Made by a program: the position numbers and the translations under genes. Below are positions 1 through 6,827 of a DNA stretch of 11,084 nt, in pieces (positions within the stretch are counted from its first letter, which is position 1; every line of letters begins with the position of its first letter). The stretch is from positions 1 to 11,084 of the forward strand of contig JAZNEY010000060.1 of the NCBI GenBank assembly GCA_045588795.1. Reading direction: 5' to 3'. This DNA comes from UMGS1908 sp045588795. Lineage in GTDB: Bacteria > Bacillota > Clostridia > Christensenellales > UBA1242. The notes beneath the pieces were generated by a model. It was not told where the DNA came from. It made no database searches and saw nothing but the letters and a program-made list of their open reading frames with translations.

Positions 1-1
1 T

Positions 2-1036
2 CACGAAGTAAACGGAGAGGGTGGCTACACAGCGGTAACAGATGAAAACCGAAAGAATGCAGGTGAATACAAAGTAACCGTAACTCTTTCAGTAAACGAC
101 CCAGCCAACTACGAACTTACAGGCGACACACTCACAAGAACAATCTCTTACGAGATAACCAAAGCCCAAATCGACCTAACCGGAGTTGCTTGGACAATTG
201 AAGATGGAGCAACATTTGTATACAATAGGACAGCGGTTGATGTTAGTCTAAACAGGCAAAGTATTGCAGGCTTAACAATTTCGTACGCTCACGAAGTAAA
301 CGGAGAGGGTGGCTACACAGCAGTAGCAGAAGAAAACCGAAAGAATGCAGGCGAATACAAAGTAACCGCAACGCTTTCAGTAAACGACCCAGCAAACTAC
401 GAACTTACAGGCGACACACTTGCAAGAACAATCTCTTACGAGATAACCAAAGCTCAAATCGACCTAACCGGAGTTGATTGGACAATTGAAGAAAATCATG
501 TGTTTTATTACACAGGTGAGGTTTTTGAGGTAAAATTAAACAGGGATTCGATAACCGGTCTAAATATATCTTACACTTATTATGATGCTTCTTCCGTAAA
601 ACCTTCACCAATCCCAAATGACGATATCCTATTCGGTCTTGGCATTTATAGGGTTGATGTTGATATATCACTTGTTGATTCGGAAAATTATGAAATAATA
701 AACAAAACTTTTGATGATTGTCGATATTATTCAATTGTAAAAGGACAAATCGACCTAACCGGAGTAGATTGGACAATTGATGACAATCAAGAGTTGTATT
801 ACACAAGTGAGGCTATAAGGGTATACTTGAATCTAGACCACATAAAAGATGGCTTATTGACTGTAAATTACACATATATGGTAGAGGGTGCAGAGGGCTT
901 TGAGCCAGCACCAAACAACGAGGCAATTGAACTTGGGAACTATCAAGTTACAGTAGCCATCACGGTAAACGACCCAGACAATTATGAAATAATTAATAAC
1001 ACAATTGAAGAAACAGTAAACTTTATGGTAGTGCAA
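2..1036 (+). repeat. Tandem 288-291-bp MBG/Ig-like units of gene 1
   Basis: The marker caaatcgacctaaccggagt occurs at 167, 455 and 746, giving units of 288 and 291 bp (96 and 97 codons). A partial unit precedes 167 and a third full unit runs from 746 to about 1036. The segments 1-166 and 289-454 differ at about 10 of 166 positions, so these copies are recent. The units from 455 and 746 are strongly diverged beyond their first 40 bp or so. Each unit encodes one beta-sandwich-like module that starts at the Q-I-D-L-T-G-V strand and ends before the next lysine-containing linker. The family resemblance is to MBG or bacterial Ig-like domains, known chiefly from large surface proteins. Confidence 0.88.
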
Positions 1037-4000
1037 AACGTCATCACCGCCTCATCATTTGGGTGGGGTGTTGATGGTGATGCGACAACCAAAGTTGACC
1101 AATATGGAAACTGGTCAATAAAGTATTCAAGCACAAATTACAGTGAGCCATACCTAACGGGAGATGCTTTAAATTTTGTTGATGTTGAATATGTTGTTTC
1201 CTCTGATGGAAGTCATAAGACATTTGAAGAATCTTTGCGAGATGGTTACATATATGCAAAAGTTACATTAAAAGATGAGTATATGGAATGTGAAGAAATC
1301 AATGCCGATTGGCTTAACTATAATGGCTATGCGGTTTTAGAGCTTTCAATCGAAAAAGAAACATTAAATGCAACATTCGGGTGGGATACAAGCTCAGGAC
1401 CAAAGCCATATACTGACCAATATGGCAATTGGTACATAGATTGTGTTTATGGTTATGAACCTTACGTATTTGTTACAGGTGAATATTTGTCATATTTTTC
1501 AATTGAAGATGCTAATCCTGGCATTGAAGACCCGTATAGCGGAAGATGTGTTTACATTACATTATTAGATGAATATGTTGGAATGTATGATGATTGCGGT
1601 ACAATAGAATTTTGTCTTAATGTTAATGTTGAATATCAACCATTTAATTCAATCTATGTAAATGGTCAATCGCTTACTCTCGAAGAATTTGGTGAATTAA
1701 CAGAACTTTCTCTTGGAAGCACTTTGGAACTTACTTGGGATTCAGGTCTTTATTATGTTCAGATTATGATCAGTGGTTATGATGATGGGCAATACACAGA
1801 TAGTTGCTATATCGATTGCACTGAACCGGGTTGGATTGATATACTTGTTGAGGCAAGATCAGGTCAAGGTTGGCGGTTTAACCAAGGTATCACAATTTAC
1901 GCAGTTGAAGAAATCACAATTAACAATGAACACACAATTGAGACCCCTCTAAATAACAACATAGAAATAACACTTGCAGATGGGCAAACCACAATTCCAG
2001 TGTATATTGGTGGAAATATTACTAACCCAATTTATTATGCTATTGATGGTGGTTCATATCAAAGTGTTACAATAGTTGGTGGAAACTTTGAAATTCCAAA
2101 CGCAACAGCAATTCAAAACAATGTGATAATTTATTTACGTACTCAAATAGGAACTGATGATGAGAATTATGATTATGACAATCCAAACAATAACTACATT
2201 TATTATCAACTTGTTTTAATTGAAGTAAACCAATACTCACTAGTGTCAAGATATGTGTTCAATACGGTTTCATTTGATGGTGGAGTCTTTGAAGTGGACT
2301 CTGACACGGACATTAATCCAAACACGATAATTACAGGATTCTATGGTGTAAGTGCAGAAGATGAAAGCGTAAAATTCACAAACACAAAAGTTTACGCAGA
2401 TGACACAATGCAAGAGTTGGTTGAATTGACCGATATTAATTCATATGCAGGAAAGAGTGTATACCTTGCAGTGTTTGATGATGAGGATAATTTTATCGCA
2501 GGAAAAACTGTATATATTTCTTACGAGTTTATTGCGGAAAATGGTGGAGTTTTATGGGCAGATGGAAGTGATTCCGGTGCGACAATAAATGTTGGAGAGG
2601 TGTCAACTTATGCACTTGACTATGTAGTGTCAACTGATGGCTTAACAGCGGTTGCAACCATTAACGACCTTGACTCAATTACTCTTACAAACGAAATAAC
2701 AAAAGCAATATGCAAAATGACAATTACCTATGGCGGAAAGACCTACATTTACACAAAAGAGGTAAATTTTGTAAAGGCTGTCAACATTGAAAAGATTGAG
2801 CCAAACCTAAATGAATTGATTGTTCAATCAGAGACAACAACACTTAGCAAAAATGTTTATTACAACAATGGCGGTCTATTCATATCATTTAATGGAGATG
2901 AATACACAGCAAGAAATATTCGATTCTTCGAAACAAACGAACTTGCTGGACTTACCCTTGCAGGGCTTGGCGAACAATATTCAATAACGAGCAAAGAAGT
3001 AATTAATAATGATGGCGACTTCTTCTTAAAATTTGTAGTTCATTACACACCACAAGATGGTTCTGGTGAAGAAGAGTACGACACAACAATCATAATTGCA
3101 ATGCTATACAGCGGAAAGTATGATGGGGATATGGGTGCAACTATTACCGTTTCAGGAATGGCTGGCTCAACCAACATCACAGCAATGAACTTTACAATAA
3201 ACAACACATACTATGAGACATTGTCTGTAATGCTTAATAACGAATATGCAACATTTGTTATAAAGAGTGGTGAAACGATTGTTGCAAGCCCAGAAGATGG
3301 CAGACATTATATTAATGATATTATATTTGAGACACCGGGTGTTTACACACTTGTAATCACTGCAACAAATGGCGAGACTTTAACATATAACATTACGGTA
3401 GAGGGTGAAAGGGCTCCACTTCTTCAAGCGGTTGTTGGTGAAATAACACTTACAGAGGAATTGGGTGATAATGGTCCAACCGGAGATTTTGTTTTCACAA
3501 TGACAGAAGATGGCAAGGTTGAATTTAAAACATATCTTGGTATGTATATGGACACCGACCCAATTGAATTAATAAACAATGGAAACCTTGAAATAACTTC
3601 ATTTGAATCACCAATTATTGGTGAGGCAACAGTATACGAGGCAAGTGGAACAAGTCTTGGAACACTTCCATTTGATAGTGTTTCTCTTCCAGTTTATAGT
3701 GCAGACACAGATATGCCTTATGTAATGGTATACACAACCGTTCAAATGTTTGGTGAAATCACAACAGCATATATTTACATTTATCTATGCGATATGCCAC
3801 CAGTGTCAGTTATGAAGATTGAGGACAGCGGAACAGTTGTTGAATTATTTATAGATGTAGATACAGAAGAACTTTCTGGTAATATGTACAATTTAAGTGC
3901 TGGTCTTATAGTAGGTTATCTAGGTTTAAATTCGTGGAATGGAATAAGCGAATCCATTACAATTGACACATTAACTCTTAACATGTCAGTTGTATCTGCT

Positions 4001-6460
4001 ATGTTTGGTATTCCTGCTGAATTATTTGAACTTTATGCATATGATAAAGAGCTCTCAGTGTCGGCTGAAATTCCGCTTGTAGATGGCACGGCGCAAAATA
4101 TTCAACTTGAAGTAATTGATTTTGAAGAACTTCTCGGTGGAATGATTGCCTCAAACCTTGGTGTAAAACAAGGGGTTGCATTATGGTTTTCAATTGACGG
4201 CGAAGAATTAGGTGCTGTACTTCTTTCACTTGATGAGGACCCATATGCAAGTCCAACAGAATATATTGAAATTTATGATAACACAACTTCATTATATGGC
4301 TACGTTCAAATGTCGCCAAACGACACAATGCCTGAATTTTATGGTGATTTAGTAGTTGATAGTAAAATACCAGCAGTTGCCGGCTATATTGGTTCAGATG
4401 CTTGGGATGGCGAAAGTGAAACAGTTTCAATTGATGAGATTAGCATTCCACAATCGGCAACGAATGTTTTTGGTGAAATAACACTATCTTACTTCGCTGA
4501 GGGTGCGAACTTGCTTGATGAAAATGGGGTAGTAACCAACCTTGAACTTACAGTTATTATTCCAGAGGAAGAGGTTACTGATGTTTTACCACATCCATAT
4601 ATTGGTTTTGGTTTAACATTTGAAAGTGGTGGTTATCTTCCATTTATCTTATTCCTTGCAGATGACCCATCAAAGCCAATGGAATATATTGAGATTGTAA
4701 GCGGAGATACAATTGTTTCTGGAAGTGTTGTTCCAGAAACAATTTACACGCCTGATTTGGACTTCCGTGGGCTAGAATATGTGTATGCTGGTGGTAAAGA
4801 ACATCTTGTTGGTTATATTGGTAGTGGTGATTATGATGGCGAAAGTGATACATTTACTCTCGACCAAATCACCATAAACCAAAAAGCAGAAAGTTTATTT
4901 GGACAGATTCAACTATACATTCCAAGTCAAGACCCAGGTGGCGAGCCTACGCCAATTGAATTAACTGATTACACTGCCGAGGGCATTGAACTTTCAGTTA
5001 TAAAAGAGGGCAATGAATATTTTGATGGACCATATGTTTCATTCATCTTATATTGTGATGGTATCGAGATGACAATTGTTTTAATTCTTGACAATCCGGG
5101 AGTTGTACAATTTATTGAAATTCAAGAGGGGGATAATATTGTAAAAGGCTCGGTAACTGCTGGAATAGCTACGGGTGTAGGTGATAAACTAAATCTTTCA
5201 GGCGATTTCAGACTTGGTTATGAAGTAGGTTGTCTTTACACCTACATTGGTATAAATACAAGGCTATATATGGGTTCAGTCGACTTTTTCACTCTTGACA
5301 GGATTACAATTCCAGAAAGTCTTTTGAAAATGTGTGAAGATGTGAAACTTTTGACCATATTTGATTATACGGAAAATTTTGTTTATCTTGAAAACGGTAC
5401 AGCAGAGAATGTAAAGATACAGGTTTTCCCTGCTGATGAAAATTTGCCGGTATGTGCCCCATACTCAATTGTTTATTTAGCTACAGAAGTTGAAACGTTT
5501 CCAATTGTCCTATTTTTTGCTGAGGACCCATTAAAACCAGTTGACTTTATTGAGATAGAGGCAGGCGATAAGACACTTGAGGGTACAGTATCCTTTCAAC
5601 CTGGCTCGGGAAGTATGCCTGATTTGGAATATGGTGGTGATTTGAATTATAGTAATGACATAGATATTTGGACACCTTTGTATGGTTATCTTGGTGCAGA
5701 TTCTTATGATGGCGTAAGTGATACTTATACAATTGACAGTATAACAATTTCTGAAAAAATACTAGGTTTAACAGGTGAGTTCTTGTTTGTTGAAAATATA
5801 TTTGATGATGAGTCGCTTCCGCTTTGGTCTATTAATGGAACAATAGCCGATATTGAACTTGAAGTTTACCAGGCTGATGAGGACTATTTTGCAAATGCTC
5901 CTTATGTTTGTTTCTTTATAGTAAACGAGTTGAAAATGGCATTTTTGGTTGTACTTTTCTTTGCAGATGAGCCAGAACCAACAAAATATATTGAAATTCA
6001 AGAGGGAAGCGCAACAATTTCTGGAAATCTTGCATTAATGCCATACGCAGATGACCTTACTCTAAGTGTGGCAGGATACAGACCAAAAATCACTGGCGAT
6101 TTAACACTTACTGAAATTAATGATGGTGATCAAGTCCTTTATGGCTATCTTGGTTCAGATGTATATGATGGGGAAAGCACAAAAATAACAATTGACCAAA
6201 TAACAATTCCAGCCGAGGCAATTGAAGAGTTTGGTGAAATTACTCTTTGGTTTGAAAATGTTGGGGATCCAAACTTTGAAATTGAACTCGTTGATGGAGT
6301 TGCAACTGATGTGGAATTTTATGTATGGCCAGAAGATATGACTGCATCAGCGGGGATTTCAAATCTTCCATATGGGGAATGTATTATGTTTGAGGCTGTA
6401 GCAGGTGGCGTAACTTGGGTGGTTATACTATTTCTTACCGACCCACCAGCAATAGTTTAG
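2..6460 (+). CDS. Giant extracellular MBG/Ig-like repeat protein with six novel C-terminal repeats (5' partial)
   Basis: The frame is open from the first full codon of the window to a TAG at 6458-6460, giving 2152 visible residues. The true start lies upstream, and the Met codon at 500 is internal to a repeat unit. Residues 1-345 are about three and a half MBG/Ig-like units with the pattern A-Q-I-D-L-T-G-V-x-W-T-I, Y-x-G, then N-x-G-x-Y-x-V and N-D-P-x-N-Y-E. Residues 352-545 hold two related 106-residue units sharing D-Q-Y-G-N-W. Residues 546-825 continue the part shared with the downstream gene, and 826-1270 are unassigned beta-rich sequence. Residues 1271-2152 are six tandem repeats of a type I do not recognise. 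No catalytic motif, LPxTG motif or C-terminal membrane segment is present, so anchoring would depend on the unseen N-terminus, probably a lipoprotein signal as in the paralogue. A role as surface adhesin or envelope rod is inferred from architecture only. An unusual feature is about fifteen scattered cysteines outside the N-terminal repeats. Confidence 0.9.
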   Translation, partial: HEVNGEGGYTAVTDENRKNAGEYKVTVTLSVNDPANYELTGDTLTRTISYEITKAQIDLTGVAWTIEDGATFVYNRTAVDVSLNRQSIAGLTISYAHEVNGEGGYTAVAEENRKNAGEYKVTATLSVNDPANYELTGDTLARTISYEITKAQIDLTGVDWTIEENHVFYYTGEVFEVKLNRDSITGLNISYTYYDASSVKPSPIPNDDILFGLGIYRVDVDISLVDSENYEIINKTFDDCRYYSIVKGQIDLTGVDWTIDDNQELYYTSEAIRVYLNLDHIKDGLLTVNYTYMVEGAEGFEPAPNNEAIELGNYQVTVAITVNDPDNYEIINNTIEETVNFMVVQNVITASSFGWGVDGDATTKVDQYGNWSIKYSSTNYSEPYLTGDALNFVDVEYVVSSDGSHKTFEESLRDGYIYAKVTLKDEYMECEEINADWLNYNGYAVLELSIEKETLNATFGWDTSSGPKPYTDQYGNWYIDCVYGYEPYVFVTGEYLSYFSIEDANPGIEDPYSGRCVYITLLDEYVGMYDDCGTIEFCLNVNVEYQPFNSIYVNGQSLTLEEFGELTELSLGSTLELTWDSGLYYVQIMISGYDDGQYTDSCYIDCTEPGWIDILVEARSGQGWRFNQGITIYAVEEITINNEHTIETPLNNNIEITLADGQTTIPVYIGGNITNPIYYAIDGGSYQSVTIVGGNFEIPNATAIQNNVIIYLRTQIGTDDENYDYDNPNNNYIYYQLVLIEVNQYSLVSRYVFNTVSFDGGVFEVDSDTDINPNTIITGFYGVSAEDESVKFTNTKVYADDTMQELVELTDINSYAGKSVYLAVFDDEDNFIAGKTVYISYEFIAENGGVLWADGSDSGATINVGEVSTYALDYVVSTDGLTAVATINDLDSITLTNEITKAICKMTITYGGKTYIYTKEVNFVKAVNIEKIEPNLNELIVQSETTTLSKNVYYNNGGLFISFNGDEYTARNIRFFETNELAGLTLAGLGEQYSITSKEVINNDGDFFLKFVVHYTPQDGSGEEEYDTTIIIAMLYSGKYDGDMGATITVSGMAGSTNITAMNFTINNTYYETLSVMLNNEYATFVIKSGETIVASPEDGRHYINDIIFETPGVYTLVITATNGETLTYNITVEGERAPLLQAVVGEITLTEELGDNGPTGDFVFTMTEDGKVEFKTYLGMYMDTDPIELINNGNLEITSFESPIIGEATVYEASGTSLGTLPFDSVSLPVYSADTDMPYVMVYTTVQMFGEITTAYIYIYLCDMPPVSVMKIEDSGTVVELFIDVDTEELSGNMYNLSAGLIVGYLGLNSWNGISESITIDTLTLNMSVVSAMFGIPAELFELYAYDKELSVSAEIPLVDGTAQNIQLEVIDFEELLGGMIASNLGVKQGVALWFSIDGEELGAVLLSLDEDPYASPTEYIEIYDNTTSLYGYVQMSPNDTMPEFYGDLVVDSKIPAVAGYIGSDAWDGESETVSIDEISIPQSATNVFGEITLSYFAEGANLLDENGVVTNLELTVIIPEEEVTDVLPHPYIGFGLTFESGGYLPFILFLADDPSKPMEYIEIVSGDTIVSGSVVPETIYTPDLDFRGLEYVYAGGKEHLVGYIGSGDYDGESDTFTLDQITINQKAESLFGQIQLYIPSQDPGGEPTPIELTDYTAEGIELSVIKEGNEYFDGPYVSFILYCDGIEMTIVLILDNPGVVQFIEIQEGDNIVKGSVTAGIATGVGDKLNLSGDFRLGYEVGCLYTYIGINTRLYMGSVDFFTLDRITIPESLLKMCEDVKLLTIFDYTENFVYLENGTAENVKIQVFPADENLPVCAPYSIVYLATEVETFPIVLFFAEDPLKPVDFIEIEAGDKTLEGTVSFQPGSGSMPDLEYGGDLNYSNDIDIWTPLYGYLGADSYDGVSDTYTIDSITISEKILGLTGEFLFVENIFDDESLPLWSINGTIADIELEVYQADEDYFANAPYVCFFIVNELKMAFLVVLFFADEPEPTKYIEIQEGSATISGNLALMPYADDLTLSVAGYRPKITGDLTLTEINDGDQVLYGYLGSDVYDGESTKITIDQITIPAEAIEEFGEITLWFENVGDPNFEIELVDGVATDVEFYVWPEDMTASAGISNLPYGECIMFEAVAGGVTWVVILFLTDPPAIV
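1056..1646 (+). repeat. Two related 106-codon units (F-G-W ... D-Q-Y-G-N-W type)
   Basis: Two units with a 318-bp period follow the MBG array. The F-G-W codons start near 1056 and 1374, and both units encode D-Q-Y-G-N-W about 12-15 residues later, then E-P-Y, a T-G-[DE] turn and a closing D-E-Y segment. The downstream paralogue has only one such unit (from about 9984), with a better match to the second copy (E-E-Y-V-G-I-Y against D-E-Y-V-G-M-Y, both followed by Y-Q-P). This places a unit gain in gene 1 or a loss in gene 2. The start of the second unit is clear; the end is approximate. Confidence 0.72.
2475..3811 (+). other. Unassigned beta-rich middle region of gene 1
   Basis: This is the part of gene 1 between the segment shared with gene 2 and the C-terminal repeats, about 445 residues. 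It has alternating hydrophobic strands, Thr/Asn/Gly-rich turns and at least one segment ending G-V-Y-T-L-V-I-T-A-T-N-G (near 3340-3372), which resembles the last strands of bacterial Ig or PKD-like folds. No named domain can be assigned with confidence and no catalytic motif is visible. Whether gene 2 has a counterpart cannot be seen because the window ends first. Confidence 0.6.
3812..6457 (+). repeat. Six tandem 141-157-residue repeats, family not recognised
   Basis: Units start at 3812, 4262, 4685, 5111, 5546 and 5987 (150, 141, 142, 145, 147 and 157 codons). Each opens with [YFM]-[IK]-E-I/K-I-E followed by a G-turn. The core motif lies 35-55 residues in: G-Y-[IL]-G-[SA]-D-x-[YW]-D-G-x-S-[ED]-[TS], then [IL]-D-x-I-[ST]-I. 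A third block gives [IV]-x-[LI]-x-V. The unit closes with a hydrophobic strand such as I-L-F-L-A-D-D-P before the next Y-I-E-I. The fourth unit has a degenerate core and the first is atypical (G-Y-L-G-L-N-S-W-N-G). DNA identity between units is low, so the array is old, unlike the N-terminal units. The aspartates in S-D-x-x-D-G could bind a cation, but that is only a hypothesis. Confidence 0.85.
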
Positions 6461-6559
6461 AAAAGAAAAGCAACGAACAAAAACAAACAACCTTTAAAAG
6501 GTATTAAACTTTTAGTGCCTTTAAAAGTAGTATAAAAATTTTTAAATATAAAGCATAAG
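6461..6559. other. Start of intergenic region, with weak hairpin or short direct repeat
   Basis: This AT-rich stretch follows the gene 1 stop. The sequence cctttaaaag occurs at 6491-6500 and again at 6518-6527. Because it is nearly self-complementary, 6492-6501 and 6518-6527 can also pair as a 10-bp stem with one A-A mismatch and a 16-nt loop. A T-run comes only about 11 nt after the stem, so it is a poor terminator by itself. It may be a secondary stem near the 3' end of the gene 1 mRNA or chance in AT-rich sequence. No gene is seen. Confidence 0.4.
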
Positions 6560-6607
6560 AAAAAGCAAAGTTCAAGCAATTTACTTGAACAATGCTTTTT
6601 TTATTTT
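6560..6607 (+). terminator. Rho-independent terminator of gene 1
   Basis: The arms aaaaagca (6560-6567) and tgcttttt (6593-6600) pair perfectly, an AA/AA internal loop follows, and gttcaag (6570-6576) pairs with cttgaac (6584-6590) around the 7-nt loop caattta. The descending strand runs into a T-rich tail (6596-6602 and on to 6607). It lies 100 bp after the gene 1 stop and before the gene 2 promoter, so the two genes are probably separate transcription units. The A-tract before the stem could give some function in the reverse direction too, but no gene is visible on the other strand. Confidence 0.88.
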
Positions 6608-6661
6608 GATTTTACTTAATAAATATTATTTATATTAATATTAAAAATAGTGCAAAATAAT

Positions 6662-6690
6662 ATGACAATGATTTTGTAAAATGTTATAAT
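6662..6690 (+). promoter_or_regulatory. Sigma-A/sigma-70-type promoter of gene 2
   Basis: The -35 element ATGACA (6662-6667, five of six consensus bases) and the perfect -10 element TATAAT (6685-6690) are separated by exactly 17 bp. TGT at 6682-6684 supplies an extended -10 TGn. Transcription would begin near 6696-6698 and leave a leader of about 53 nt, too short for most riboswitches. A match this close to consensus suggests strong, possibly constitutive expression. No clear operator palindrome overlaps it. The call rests on sequence only. Confidence 0.82.
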
Positions 6691-6739
6691 GATAGTGGGT
6701 TGAATTGTATCGACCTATTACTTGCAGATAAATACCAAA

Positions 6740-6746
6740 AAAGGAG
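6740..6746 (+). promoter_or_regulatory. Ribosome binding site of gene 2
   Basis: The sequence AAAGGAG precedes the ATG at 6750, leaving only three bases (CGA) between the last G and the start codon, which is shorter than usual. The next in-frame Met (codon at 6780) would remove the Lys-rich start of the signal peptide and has no equivalent site, and the frame upstream is closed by a TAA at 6729. The ATG at 6750 is therefore still the best start. Confidence 0.8.
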
Positions 6747-6749
6747 CGA

Positions 6750-6827
6750 ATGAAGAAAAAGAAAATTGCAGTTTTTCTAATGGCTTTTGTAATGCTTTTA
6801 CCGGGTCTATTCTTACTTGCTGGGTGC
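6750..6827 (+). other. Lipoprotein signal peptide with LLAGC lipobox
   Basis: Four lysines follow the initiator Met, then a hydrophobic core rich in Leu, Phe, Met and Ala, and the lipobox L-L-A-G-C ending at Cys26 (codon 6825-6827). This fits the lipoprotein signal consensus well. In the standard pathway Lgt adds diacylglycerol to the Cys and signal peptidase II cleaves before it, leaving the long repeat chain tethered to the outer face of the membrane. The residues after the Cys (G-K-K-D) are polar, as is usual for a tether. Confidence 0.92.

Noticed and set aside
500..502. Translation start of gene 1 at the Met codon at 500
   Set aside because: The same frame is open to the left edge and encodes the preceding repeat units; the codon lies inside a unit, with no ribosome binding site or signal peptide.
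1..745. CRISPR-like regular repeats
   Set aside because: The 288-291-bp period, in-frame coding and similarity along the unit show protein domain repeats, not short repeats with unique spacers.
405..6001. Minus-strand open frames of 60-143 codons inside gene 1
   Set aside because: They overlap a continuous 2152-codon coding frame with clear repeat homology, have His/Leu/Gln-rich low-complexity translations typical of antisense reading, and show no domain of their own.
4400..6170. Dockerin or EF-hand calcium sites in the S-D-x-x-D-G turns
   Set aside because: The loop does not fit the 12-residue EF-hand or paired dockerin spacing; only a loose Asp/Gly resemblance remains, so it is kept as a hypothesis and not annotated.
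6737..6742. A6 tract before the gene 2 ribosome binding site as a phase-variation switch
   Set aside because: It is too short for frequent slippage and lies upstream of GGAG, so length change would not alter spacing to the start codon.
6700..6753. Possible leader peptide from TTG 6700 ending in a TGA that overlaps the gene 2 ATG
   Set aside because: It has 17 codons, no Shine-Dalgarno site, starts only a few bases after the predicted transcription start and has no regulatory codon run.
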